This document shows, in pieces, positions 1 to 7,877 of a DNA stretch of 64,000 bases. The DNA is taken from NCBI GenBank assembly GCA_029289325.1, contig JARFTV010000012.1:1-64000 (forward strand), given 5' to 3'. The DNA is from Alphaproteobacteria bacterium. Its GTDB lineage: Bacteria; Pseudomonadota; Alphaproteobacteria; Rhodobacterales; Rhodobacteraceae. The notes beneath the pieces are model-generated. The model saw nothing but the letters and a program-made list of their open reading frames with translations. It ran no database searches and was not told the DNA's origin. The position numbers and the translations under genes are program-made. How positions within the stretch are numbered: the stretch's first letter is position 1; each line of letters begins with the position of its first letter.

Positions 1-59
1 GTAGGGATGCGTTTCTTCCGCCCAATATGATCAAATACGGGGATGAACTGGGGGTATCC
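1..59. other. Left-edge leader before the potA-like gene
   Basis: Short stretch before the chosen GTG start of the first gene. It holds an ATG at 27 that is in frame with that gene but has no ribosome binding site, and the 8-mer GATCAAAT at 29-36, which recurs before two other genes in this window. A G-run at 50-54 lies 5 bases before the GTG at 60 and acts as the likely ribosome binding site. Confidence 0.4.
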
Positions 60-1124
60 GTGGCCGATGCGGTAACGATCTCGGCCCGGAATGTCGTGAA
101 GGCATTCGGGCTAGGCGCAGGCACTGTGCGGGCGCTGGACGATGTTTCGGTCGATATCCGGCAGGGGGAGTTCTTTACGCTGCTCGGTCCGTCCGGCTGC
201 GGCAAGACCACGCTGCTGCGGCTGATCGCGGGGTTCGAGATGCCGACCGATGGCACGATCCTGCTTGACGGGGCCGACATCACCACCCTGCCGCCGAACA
301 GGCGGCCGGTGAACACGGTGTTTCAGAGCTATGCGCTGTTCCCGCATCTGACGGTGGCGCAGAACATCGCCTTCGGCCTTGAAATGCTTGGCAAACCGGC
401 CGCGGAGGTGAAGGCGCGGACGGCGCAGATGCTGGCCTTGGTGAAGCTTGAGGCGATGGCGGGGCGCAAGACCAGCCAGCTTTCGGGCGGCCAGCAGCAG
501 CGGGTCGCGCTGGCGCGCGCCCTGGCGCCGCAGCCGAAGGTGCTGCTGCTGGACGAACCGCTCTCCGCGCTGGACCTGAAGCTGCGCAAGGAGATGCAGA
601 TCGAGCTGAAGCGCTTGCAGACCGAGACCGGGATTACCTTTGTCTTCGTCACCCACGACCAGGAAGAAGCCCTGACCATGTCCGACCGCATCGCGGTGAT
701 GAGCGCGGGCAAGATCCAGCAGGTCGGCACGGCGAAGGAGATCTACATCCATCCCCGGAACCGCTTTGTCGCCAGCTTCATCGGCGAGACGAACTTCCTG
801 ACCGGCACGGCCGAGGAGGGCGCCCTGCGCCTTGCCACCGGTGAGCGGATCGAGGTGCCGGGCCTGAAGGCCGGCGGACATGCGACCGTGATCGTGCGGC
901 CCGAACAGCTGCGGCTTGGCCCGGCGGCCGAGGGCGTGTTGCGGGCTAAGGTCGGCTCGCTGGTCTATTTCGGCACCGACACGCATTGCCATCTGGCCTT
1001 GGCCGACGGGACCGAGCTTGTCGCCCGCCTGCAGAACCCGGTCTCGGGCGAGGCGGGGCTTGCCGAGGGCCAGGAGGTCGGCATCCGCTTTGCCGAGGGC
1101 GCCGTGCAAAGGGTGGAAGACTGA
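60..1124 (+). CDS. potA: Polyamine-type ABC transporter ATP-binding protein (PotA-like)
   Basis: ATPase subunit of a spermidine/putrescine-type importer; it hydrolyses ATP on the cytoplasmic face to drive uptake. Visible motifs are Walker [10 protein letters not shown] near residue 43, the Q-loop after [10 protein letters not shown], the signature LSGGQQQR, Walker B VLLLDEP and the switch histidine in [13 protein letters not shown]-terminal TOBE-like domain follows residue 230, as in PotA/CysA-type ATPases. I chose GTG at 60 because a G-run at 50-54 precedes it and the protein then begins just before the conserved [11 protein letters not shown]; an in-frame ATG at 27 would add 11 residues. 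The stop overlaps the next ATG (ATGA), so it is translationally coupled to potB. The PotA call is firm at family level; the exact substrate is inferred. Confidence 0.9.
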   Translation: MADAVTISARNVVKAFGLGAGTVRALDDVSVDIRQGEFFTLLGPSGCGKTTLLRLIAGFEMPTDGTILLDGADITTLPPNRRPVNTVFQSYALFPHLTVAQNIAFGLEMLGKPAAEVKARTAQMLALVKLEAMAGRKTSQLSGGQQQRVALARALAPQPKVLLLDEPLSALDLKLRKEMQIELKRLQTETGITFVFVTHDQEEALTMSDRIAVMSAGKIQQVGTAKEIYIHPRNRFVASFIGETNFLTGTAEEGALRLATGERIEVPGLKAGGHATVIVRPEQLRLGPAAEGVLRAKVGSLVYFGTDTHCHLALADGTELVARLQNPVSGEAGLAEGQEVGIRFAEGAVQRVED

Positions 1125-2038
1125 TGAGCCCCGCCGAGCAGAATGCCGTCAGACAATCGGCCCGCAACGGCTGGCTTCTGTCCGTTCCGGCGCTTGTGGT
1201 GCTGGCGCTGGCGGCCTCGGGGCCGCTGCTGATCGTGGTCTATTATTCCTTCCTGACGGCGAACGACACCGGCGGGGTGATCCGGCAATTCTCGCTGGAG
1301 GGCTGGCGCGGCATCTTCCTCACCTACGACATCTTCGACGAGGAATACCGGCTGGCCGATGCGCATCTGACGATCTTCTGGCGCTCGGTCTGGCTGTCGC
1401 TGACCACGACGCTGGTGACCTTCGCCGTCGGCTTTCCGACCGCCTGGTTCATCGCCACGCGCCCCGCGCAGCAACGCGCCATGTGGCTGTTCCTGATCAC
1501 GATTCCCTTCTGGACCAACCTGCTCATCCGCACCTTCGCGATCAACGAGGTGATCCGGAACGAGGGTATCCTGAACACCGCGCTGATCTGGCTGGGGGTG
1601 ATCGACCGGCCCCTGCAGATCGTCTACACCGAAACGGCGGTGCTGATCGGCATGGCCTATGTCTACCTGCCGCTGATGGTCCTGCCGCTTTACGCCACGA
1701 TTGAACGGTTCGACATGCGGCTCCTCGAAGCCTCATACGATCTTTACGCCAGCCGCTGGCGCACCTTGCGCCGGGTGATCCTGCCCATCGTCAAGCCGGG
1801 CATCATTGCCGGGTCGATCCTTGTCTTCGTGCCCTCGCTGGGGGCCTATGTCACGCCGCGCGTCCTGGGTGGCGGCAAGAAGATGATGATCGGCAACTTC
1901 ATCGAGCTGCAGTTCCTGCAGGGCAAGAACTGGCCGCTTGGGGCCGCGCTTTCGGTGACGCTCTTGATCATCGTGATGGGGGCGCTTCTGATCTATGTCC
2001 GGGTGGCCAACCGTGACAGGAGTTCCGATCATGGCTGA
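1124..2038 (+). CDS. potB: Polyamine-type ABC transporter permease 1 (PotB-like)
   Basis: Inner-membrane permease of 304 residues, partner of the preceding ATPase. It shows a first membrane segment at about residues 20-45, a long periplasmic loop, then five further hydrophobic segments. The EAA-type loop for ATPase contact is seen as LLEASYDLYASRWRTLRRV near residue 205. The start ATG at 1124 overlaps the potA stop by the ATGA arrangement; reading further upstream would only add out-of-frame potA sequence. The 3' end overlaps potC by 8 bases. Order potA-potB-potC-potD and the EAA loop sequence match the polyamine/opine branch of importers. Confidence 0.9.
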   Translation: MSPAEQNAVRQSARNGWLLSVPALVVLALAASGPLLIVVYYSFLTANDTGGVIRQFSLEGWRGIFLTYDIFDEEYRLADAHLTIFWRSVWLSLTTTLVTFAVGFPTAWFIATRPAQQRAMWLFLITIPFWTNLLIRTFAINEVIRNEGILNTALIWLGVIDRPLQIVYTETAVLIGMAYVYLPLMVLPLYATIERFDMRLLEASYDLYASRWRTLRRVILPIVKPGIIAGSILVFVPSLGAYVTPRVLGGGKKMMIGNFIELQFLQGKNWPLGAALSVTLLIIVMGALLIYVRVANRDRSSDHG

Positions 2039-2834
2039 GCGCAGCTTCGAGATCTCGCGCCTTCCCGGCTTTGCAACCATCGCCATCGCGGCCTTCGCCC
2101 TGCTTTATCTGCCGATCTTCACGCTGGTGATCTATTCCTTCAACGCCTCCAATTCGGTGGCGGTCTGGGGCGGCTTCTCGCTGCACTGGTATGCCGACGC
2201 CTGGGCGAACCAGGCGGTGAAGGATGCCACGGTGCGCTCGCTGGTGATCGGGGCCTCGGCCGCCGTGCTGGCGACGACACTGGCGACGCTGGCCGCGCTG
2301 GGGACGACGCGACGCAAGGCGTTCAAGGGGCAGACCTTCATCTATGTGATGATCAACCAGCCGCTGATGGTGCCCGAGGTGGTGACGGCCGTCGCCCTGC
2401 TGATCTTCTTCGGGATCATCAAGGTCGCAACCGGCTATCAGGGCCTGGGCTATCTGATCGCGGCGCATACCGCCTTCTGCATCCCCTTCGCCTATCTGCC
2501 GATCCGCGCCCGGCTTGAAAGCATGGACCTTGCGCTGGAGACCGCGGCCGCGGACCTTTACGCCAGCCCCTGGCAGACCTTCCGCCGGGTGACGCTCCCT
2601 CTCCTCGCGCCGGGGATCATGGCGGGCGCCATGCTGGCCTTCGTGATCAGCCTAGACGACGTGGTCATCACCGAATTCGTGAAGTCCGGCGGGCAGGACA
2701 CGCTGCCGACCTACATGCTCGGCCAGCTGCGCCGCGCCTTCACGCCCGAGGTCAACGCGATCTCGACCATGCTTCTGGGGGTGACGGTGGTTCTCCTGAC
2801 CGCCTTCTTCCTTCTGACGCGCAAGAAAGACTGA
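2031..2834 (+). CDS. potC: Polyamine-type ABC transporter permease 2 (PotC-like)
   Basis: Second inner-membrane permease, 267 residues with six predicted membrane segments beginning around residue 13. The EAA loop reads LETAAADLYASPWQTFRRV near residue 165, followed by the conserved LPLLAPGIMAGAMLAF. ATG 2031 is preceded by ACAGGAG at about 2016-2022, a good ribosome binding site lying inside the end of potB, so the two genes overlap by 8 bases. It forms a heterodimer with the PotB-like subunit by family analogy. The segment FVISLDDVVITEF is typical of PotC-type permeases. Confidence 0.9.
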   Translation: MAERSFEISRLPGFATIAIAAFALLYLPIFTLVIYSFNASNSVAVWGGFSLHWYADAWANQAVKDATVRSLVIGASAAVLATTLATLAALGTTRRKAFKGQTFIYVMINQPLMVPEVVTAVALLIFFGIIKVATGYQGLGYLIAAHTAFCIPFAYLPIRARLESMDLALETAAADLYASPWQTFRRVTLPLLAPGIMAGAMLAFVISLDDVVITEFVKSGGQDTLPTYMLGQLRRAFTPEVNAISTMLLGVTVVLLTAFFLLTRKKD

Positions 2835-2855
2835 AACCTAACGGGGAGACGACCG

Positions 2856-3884
2856 ATGAAACACCTTCTGTCCGCGACCGCGATGGTCCTGGCCACGGCG
2901 ACACTCGCCGCAGCCGAGGGTCAGCTGCAGCTTTACAACTGGGGCAACTACACCAGCCCGGAACTCCTGGCGAAGTTCCAGGCCGAAACCGGGATCAAGG
3001 TCACCGTGACCGATTATGACAGCAACGACGTGGCCCTGGCCAAGGTCGAGGCGGGCGGGTCGGGCTTCGACCTGGTGGTGCCTTCGGCAAGCTATGTCCC
3101 GATCTGGGTCGAGAAGGGCCTTGTGCAGGAGCTGGACCTGTCCCGGCTGCCGAACCACAAGAACATCGCCCCCGAATGGCTGGACGTCGACTGGGATCCG
3201 GGTCGGACCCATTCGATTCCGTGGCAGTGGGGTTCGACCGGCATCGCGGTGAACACCAAGGTCTATGGCGGGGACATCAACACCTCGGCCGTCTTCCTTG
3301 AGGTTCCGCCCGAGCTGGTCGGGAAGATCAACGTCGTCCCCGAGATGGTCGATATCCTCTCGCTGGCCACGATGTATGTCGGCGGCGAGCCCTGCTCGAC
3401 CGATGCCGAGGTGATGAAGAAGACGCGCGACGTGCTGCTGGCCGCCAAGCCGAACTGGATCAGCATGGACTATGGCGCTACGGAACGCCTGTCGAACGGC
3501 GACTGGGCGGCGAGCGTGAACTGGAACGGCTCGACCATGCGCGTGCGGCTGAACACCAATGGCGACGTGCAGTACGGCTATCCGCGCGAAGGCTATCCGA
3601 TCTTCATGGACTCGGTCATGCTGCTGCAGGACGCCAAGAACGTCGATGAAGCCTACAAGTTCATGGACTTCATCATGCTGCCCGAGAATGCCGCGATGAT
3701 CTCGGCCTTCGCGCGCTATGCCAATGGCATCGCCGGGTCGGAGGAGTTCATGCCGGAAGACATGAAGACCGCGCCCGAAGTGGTCGTCCCGGAAGAGCAC
3801 AAGGCCGCCGGCGTGTTCCTGCCCACCTGCACCGGCAAGGGGCTGGAATACATGACCGCGATCTGGACCGAATTGCAGAAGTAA
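2856..3884 (+). CDS. potD: Periplasmic polyamine-type substrate-binding protein (PotD-like)
   Basis: Extracellular solute-binding protein of 342 residues. A clear signal peptide covers about residues 1-20 (MKHLLSATAMVLATATLAAA), so it is exported to the periplasm. The mature start LQLYNWGNYTSPELLAKF is the hallmark of PotD/PotF family binding proteins, followed by VTVTDYDSNDVALAKVEAG. It lies 21 bases after potC with GGGGAGA upstream and closes the operon; a hairpin terminator candidate follows at 3906-3928. Spermidine or putrescine is the expected ligand, which would fit the PuuA/PuuB module later in the window, but ligand residues were not verified. Confidence 0.88.
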   Translation: MKHLLSATAMVLATATLAAAEGQLQLYNWGNYTSPELLAKFQAETGIKVTVTDYDSNDVALAKVEAGGSGFDLVVPSASYVPIWVEKGLVQELDLSRLPNHKNIAPEWLDVDWDPGRTHSIPWQWGSTGIAVNTKVYGGDINTSAVFLEVPPELVGKINVVPEMVDILSLATMYVGGEPCSTDAEVMKKTRDVLLAAKPNWISMDYGATERLSNGDWAASVNWNGSTMRVRLNTNGDVQYGYPREGYPIFMDSVMLLQDAKNVDEAYKFMDFIMLPENAAMISAFARYANGIAGSEEFMPEDMKTAPEVVVPEEHKAAGVFLPTCTGKGLEYMTAIWTELQK

Positions 3885-3905
3885 GGTCCCGGTTGATCTG
3901 ACGGA

Positions 3906-3928
3906 GCGGGGGGTTTCACACCCCCCGC
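3906..3928 (+). terminator. Hairpin terminator after potD
   Basis: Perfect 9-bp stem GCGGGGGGT / ACCCCCCGC with a 5-base loop (TTCAC), 22 bases after the potD stop. There is no T-run after it, so it may act as a Rho-assisted or stabilising structure rather than a textbook intrinsic terminator. Confidence 0.6.
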
Positions 3929-3930
3929 CA

Positions 3931-3969
3931 TACCAGCGGTTGCTTGAACCAATGGCGCAACCGCTGGTA
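3931..3969. promoter_or_regulatory. Perfect 13-bp inverted repeat before the amidase gene
   Basis: TACCAGCGGTTGC at 3931-3943 is followed by its exact reverse complement GCAACCGCTGGTA at 3957-3969, separated by 13 bases. The element starts 3 bases after the potD hairpin and ends 31 bases before the amidase ATG. It could be an operator for a dimeric regulator or an RNA hairpin acting as an attenuator; the sequence alone does not decide. Confidence 0.55.
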
Positions 3970-4000
3970 CACCCATGGGATACTTGCAGAAGAGAAAGCC

Positions 4001-5416
4001 ATGCTGGATTGGTCGGCGACGGAACTCTCGGCGGCAATCCATGCACGGAAACTTGCCCCGTCCGAGGTCATGGCAGCCTGGCTGGCACAGGTCGCCACGG
4101 TCAATCCTTCGGTCAATGCGGTGGTCTCGCTGCGCGACCCGGACCTCCTGATGGCCGAGGCACGTTCCCTCGATGACAGGACGCCGGCAGGATGGCTGCA
4201 CGGAATTCCCTTTGCGGTCAAGGATCTGGTGGCCACCCAGGGGCTGCGGACCACCTGGGGCGCGCCGCTGCACCGCGATCATGTGCCCGCGAAGGACGAT
4301 CTGGTGGCCGCGCGGCTGCGGGCGTCGGGCGCGGTGATCGCGGCCAAGACCAATGTGCCGGAATGGGGCCAGGGTTCGCATTCCTTCAACCCGGTCTTCG
4401 GGGTCACGCGGAACCCTTATGACCTTGAGCGAAGCGCGGGCGGATCCTCGGGCGGGGCGGCGGCGGCGCTGGCCGCCCGGATGGCCTGGGTGGCGGACGG
4501 ATCGGACATGATGGGCTCGCTGCGAAACCCGGCCGCCTTCTGCAATGTCTACGGCTTCCGCCCGACCTGGGGCCTTGTCCCGCAGGATGCCGAGGGCGAC
4601 ACCTATCTTGCGACGCTCTCCACCGAAGGGCCGATGGCCCGGACCATCGAGGACCTGGCGCAGCTGCTTCTTGTCCTTGCGGGTGAGAACCCCGAGGTCC
4701 CGTTCCCCCGCGCGGTGCCCGCGCTTGCGCTGGACCGGGACCTCAGCGGCTGCCGGATCGGCTGGCTGGGCGACTGGGGCGGCGCATATGCGATGGAGCC
4801 GGGGATCCTTGCGCTCTGCGAGGCGGCCCTGCGGCAGATGGAGGAGATGGGCGCGGTGGTGGAGCCCCTGCCCCCGCCCTTCCCGGCCGAAAAGCTCTGG
4901 TCCGCCTGGGTCACGCTGCGCGCCATGCTGAACGCCGGGGGCAAGCGGGCCTTGGCCGAGGACCCGGCCAGGCGCGCCCTGACCAAGCCCGAGACGATCT
5001 GGGAGATCGAGCAGGGCATGGGGCTTTCGGCGCAGGCCGTCTATGAGGCCAGCGTGATCCGCAGCCGCTGGCACGCCCATGCGGCGCGGCTTTTCCAACG
5101 CTATGACGCGGTGGTCCTGCCGAGCGCGCAGGTCTGGCCCTTCCCCGCTGACTGGCGCTGGCCGCAAGAGATTGCGGGTCGGAAGATGGACACCTACCAT
5201 CGCTGGATGGAGGTCGTGGTCCCGGCCAGCCTGATCGGTCTGCCCGCCCTGTCGGTTCCGGTGGGCTTCTCCGACATGGGACTGCCGATGGGGATGCAGA
5301 TCATCGGCCGCTCCGGGGATGACGCGGGAGTGCTGGGGATCGGCCAGGCCTGGCATCGGGCGACGGATTGGCCGGGGCGGCGGCCCCCTCTGGTGGCAGG
5401 CGCGGTTTCGCGCTAG
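4001..5416 (+). CDS. Amidase signature family protein
   Basis: Amidase of 471 residues, hydrolysing an amide substrate that cannot be named from sequence. The Ser-Ser-Lys triad region is visible: the lysine in HGIPFAVKDL near residue 72, the glycine/serine stretch SAGGSSGGAAAALAAR near 150, and the nucleophile region GSDMMGSLRNPAAF near 170. Most relatives read GSDGGGS here, so DMMG is a local deviation next to the nucleophile. I chose ATG 4001 with the weak purine site AGAAGAGAAAG before it; an in-frame ATG at 3944 lies inside the inverted repeat spacer and has no ribosome binding site. It sits 9 bases before the oxidoreductase gene, so it probably heads the plus arm of the glycan locus, although it might instead serve the upstream transporter. 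Confidence 0.85.
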   Translation: MLDWSATELSAAIHARKLAPSEVMAAWLAQVATVNPSVNAVVSLRDPDLLMAEARSLDDRTPAGWLHGIPFAVKDLVATQGLRTTWGAPLHRDHVPAKDDLVAARLRASGAVIAAKTNVPEWGQGSHSFNPVFGVTRNPYDLERSAGGSSGGAAAALAARMAWVADGSDMMGSLRNPAAFCNVYGFRPTWGLVPQDAEGDTYLATLSTEGPMARTIEDLAQLLLVLAGENPEVPFPRAVPALALDRDLSGCRIGWLGDWGGAYAMEPGILALCEAALRQMEEMGAVVEPLPPPFPAEKLWSAWVTLRAMLNAGGKRALAEDPARRALTKPETIWEIEQGMGLSAQAVYEASVIRSRWHAHAARLFQRYDAVVLPSAQVWPFPADWRWPQEIAGRKMDTYHRWMEVVVPASLIGLPALSVPVGFSDMGLPMGMQIIGRSGDDAGVLGIGQAWHRATDWPGRRPPLVAGAVSR

Positions 5417-5425
5417 GGCTTGCAC

Positions 5426-6361
5426 ATGCGCGTTCTGGTCATCGGCTCGGGCTCTATCGGGCGCCGGCATCACGACAATCTGCAGGCGCTGGGGGCCTCC
5501 TCCCGGCTGGTCTCGTGGCGCGAGGCGGGGCTTGGTGGTGCCTTGGCGGCGATGACGGATGCGCAAGCCGTGGTGATCGCGACGGCGACCGACATCCGCC
5601 TGCCGCTGATCGAGGCGGCAGCGGCGCGGGGCCTGCCGCTTTACATCGAGAAACCGCTCGCCTTCCGGCCGGAGGAGGTCGAGGCCATCGCCTCGGTCGC
5701 CGCTCCGGTCGCCGAACGGTCGATGCTGGGCTACATGATGCGCTACCACCCGGCGGTGCGGGCGCTGGCGGCGATGGACCTGTCCGATGTCTTTCAGTTC
5801 GTGCTGACGATCGGGCATGACGTGACCCAGTGGCGGGCGAACTGGCGCTTTTCCGAAAGCTATGCGGCGCGGGCCGAGGGCGGCGGGGTCCTCCTTGATC
5901 TCTGCCACGAGCTGGACCTTGCGGCCTGTCTGTTCCCGGGGCTGGAGGTGACGCGGGTCGAAAGCCTGGCCCATCCGGCCTTCCCCGGCGTGGACTTCGC
6001 CAGCCGGGTTTCCCTGCGCCGACAGGGGCTGGTGGGCGATGTGTCGATGGACTACCTGACCCCCCTCCTCCACCGCCGCACCACCCTGCGCGGGGCCGAG
6101 CGGATGCAGGACTTCGACTTTGCAGCCCAGGTCTACCGGGTCACCGAACCCTCTGGCGCCCGCCTTCTGGACCTGCCGCTGGAGCGGAACGCGATGTTCC
6201 TTGACGCGATGCGGGACTTTCTGGCGCTGGCCTTCGGGCAGGAGACCTCGGGCAATCCGCTGCTGCCAAGGCTGGACCTCTGCCTGCCCTCGGCGCGACT
6301 GGTGGCCGATGCCTGGTCGCAGCGCGCCTTCATCGGCGAGATCACGAAGGAGATCCCATGA
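5426..6361 (+). CDS. Gfo/Idh/MocA family NAD(P)-dependent oxidoreductase
   Basis: Sugar-type dehydrogenase of 311 residues. The N-terminal Rossmann fold shows VLVIGSGSIGRRHHDN at residues 3-18, and the family signature EKP appears as YIEKPLAF near residue 75. The C-terminal part carries the substrate-binding alpha/beta domain with RAEGGGVLLDLCHELD near residue 155, matching the G-G-x-x-D-x-x-x-H pattern of this family. ATG 5426 is used; a TTG two codons earlier is also open. The 3' end overlaps the cytidylyltransferase gene by ATGA. Relatives occur beside nonulosonic-acid genes, where they may oxidise or reduce a sugar intermediate; that role is inference from position. Confidence 0.82.
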   Translation: MRVLVIGSGSIGRRHHDNLQALGASSRLVSWREAGLGGALAAMTDAQAVVIATATDIRLPLIEAAAARGLPLYIEKPLAFRPEEVEAIASVAAPVAERSMLGYMMRYHPAVRALAAMDLSDVFQFVLTIGHDVTQWRANWRFSESYAARAEGGGVLLDLCHELDLAACLFPGLEVTRVESLAHPAFPGVDFASRVSLRRQGLVGDVSMDYLTPLLHRRTTLRGAERMQDFDFAAQVYRVTEPSGARLLDLPLERNAMFLDAMRDFLALAFGQETSGNPLLPRLDLCLPSARLVADAWSQRAFIGEITKEIP

Positions 6362-7053
6362 TCCTGGGTCATATCGGCGCGCGCAAGGGCTCCAAGGGCG
6401 TGCCGCGCAAGAATTTCCGCCCGATCCACGGCAAGCCGCTGATCGACTGGTCGTTGGACCAGCTGTTGGAGCATCCGCTGGTGGATGCGGTCGTGGTCAG
6501 CACGGATGATGAGGAGATCTATGATCATGCGGTTGCCAAAGGCTGCCTGAAGATCGGACTGCGTCCCCCGCATCTGGCGATCGACACGGCGGGGAAGTGG
6601 GGCGTCTGGCAACATGCGCTGGAGGCGTCCGAGGCGCTGGTTGGGCCGGTCGATGCCTTCCTCGACCTCGACTGCACCTCGCCCCTGCGGCTGCCGTCCG
6701 ACATCACTGCCGCGGTTGAGCTGTTCCGGGCCGAGCGTCCGGACATGGTGATGAGCTGCTGCGAAGCGCGGAAGAACCCCTATTTCAACCTGGTCGAGCC
6801 GGACGCCACCGGGGCGCTCCATGTCTCGAAACCTCTGCCCGGTGGCGTGGTCGCGCGCCAACAGGCGCCGGTGGTCTATGAACATGCGGCCTCGACCTAT
6901 GTGGTCGATCCGGCCTATCTGAAACGGTCGAAGGGGCTGTGGGAGGGGCGGGTGATCCCCTACCTGATGCCGCCGGAACGCTGCGTCGACATCGACACGC
7001 CCTTCGATTTCCGTCTTGTCGAATTCCTGATGCAGGAGGCCCAGCATGGCTGA
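6358..7053 (+). CDS. neuA: Acylneuraminate cytidylyltransferase (CMP-nonulosonate synthetase)
   Basis: Enzyme of 231 residues that activates a nonulosonic acid (sialic, legionaminic or related) with CTP to give the CMP-sugar. The N-terminal nucleotide-binding motif GARKGSKGVPRKNF at residues 6-19 matches the A-R-x-G-S-K-G-x-x-x-K-N signature. Further motifs are HGKPLIDWSLDQ, VSTDDEEI and LDLDCTSPLR near residue 100. C-terminal CVDIDTPFDF is conserved in this family. It overlaps both neighbours (4 bases upstream, 8 downstream), so it is co-translated with the oxidoreductase and SDR genes. NeuB and NeuC homologues are encoded on the opposite arm of the locus. Confidence 0.87.
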   Translation: MILGHIGARKGSKGVPRKNFRPIHGKPLIDWSLDQLLEHPLVDAVVVSTDDEEIYDHAVAKGCLKIGLRPPHLAIDTAGKWGVWQHALEASEALVGPVDAFLDLDCTSPLRLPSDITAAVELFRAERPDMVMSCCEARKNPYFNLVEPDATGALHVSKPLPGGVVARQQAPVVYEHAASTYVVDPAYLKRSKGLWEGRVIPYLMPPERCVDIDTPFDFRLVEFLMQEAQHG

Positions 7054-7837
7054 GCAACTCAAAGGCCGCACCGTCTTCATCACCGGATCGGGAGGCGTGC
7101 TGGGATCCACCTACGTCCGCCGGATGCTGGCCGAGGGCGCGCGGGTCATCGCTTCGGACCTGCCGGGGAAGCGGGCCGAGGCGCTGGTCGAGGCGCATGG
7201 CGGAAACGAGAACTTCCGTTTCTACCCGCTGGACGTGGCGAACGAGGACGAGGTGACGGGGATCTTCCAGCGCATCCTGAAGGATGGCTGGGAGCCGAAC
7301 GTCGTCCTGAACAATGCCGCGATCACGGGCGAGCTGCTGATGGGTGCGGGGCAGCCCTTTCCGGACTTTGCCGACCTCAAGGTCAGCGACTGGGAAAAGA
7401 CCCTGCGGACCAACCTGACGGGGCCCTTCATGGTCGCCCGGCAGATGGACCGGGATATCGTCGGGAAATGGCCCTGCACGCTGATCAACGTGGCCTCGAT
7501 GTATGCGCTGAACGGGGCGCATCACCGGATCTATGAGGGGATGCCGTTCAAGAATTTCTCGGCCTATGGGGTGACGAAGGCGGGGATTCACGGGCTGACA
7601 GTGTGGCTGGCAGGCTACTGGGCCCCGCGGGGGGCGACGGTGAACACGATCGCGCCGGGGGCGGTCTTCAATGGTCATTCCGAGGAATTCCAGCGTCGGG
7701 TGGGTGAGCTGATCATGCTGGACCGGATGGCGAAGCCGGACGAGATCGCGGATGCGATGCTGTTCCTTGCCAGCCCGCAGGCAGGCTATATGACCGGGCA
7801 GATGATCAACGTCGACGGTGGGTTCAGCGGCTGGTGA
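7046..7837 (+). CDS. Short-chain dehydrogenase/reductase
   Basis: SDR of 263 residues. The NAD(P) motif TGSGGVLGSTY lies at residues 12-22, a structural NNAA at about 90, a serine in INVASMYA near 150 and the catalytic YGVTK near 172. C-terminal MLFLASPQAGYMTGQMINVDGGFSGW is typical of classical SDRs. It overlaps the cytidylyltransferase by 8 bases. In legionaminate loci an SDR (PtmA) sits beside the CMP-synthetase (PtmB), and this gene could play a similar part in making the sugar precursor, but that is analogy only. A 17-base palindrome follows its stop. Confidence 0.85.
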   Translation: MAEQLKGRTVFITGSGGVLGSTYVRRMLAEGARVIASDLPGKRAEALVEAHGGNENFRFYPLDVANEDEVTGIFQRILKDGWEPNVVLNNAAITGELLMGAGQPFPDFADLKVSDWEKTLRTNLTGPFMVARQMDRDIVGKWPCTLINVASMYALNGAHHRIYEGMPFKNFSAYGVTKAGIHGLTVWLAGYWAPRGATVNTIAPGAVFNGHSEEFQRRVGELIMLDRMAKPDEIADAMLFLASPQAGYMTGQMINVDGGFSGW

Positions 7838-7845
7838 GGCGGGAT

Positions 7846-7862
7846 CTGTCCACGGTGGACAG
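7846..7862. repeat. 17-base palindrome after the SDR gene
   Basis: CTGTCCACGGTGGACAG is an 8-bp perfect inverted repeat with one central base, 8 bases after the SDR stop and 15 bases before the end of the converging glycosyltransferase gene. A near copy (CTGTCCACGCAGGACAG, 2 differences) follows another gene at 18239-18255. It could end transcription from both directions or be a protein-binding repeat. Confidence 0.5.
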
Positions 7863-7877
7863 TTTCCTATTATCCAA

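Noticed and set aside
3716-6073. Minus-strand open frame of 785 codons across the amidase and oxidoreductase genes
   Set aside because: Composition rich in Arg, His, Pro and Gln; a shadow of two well-supported plus-strand genes in high-GC DNA.
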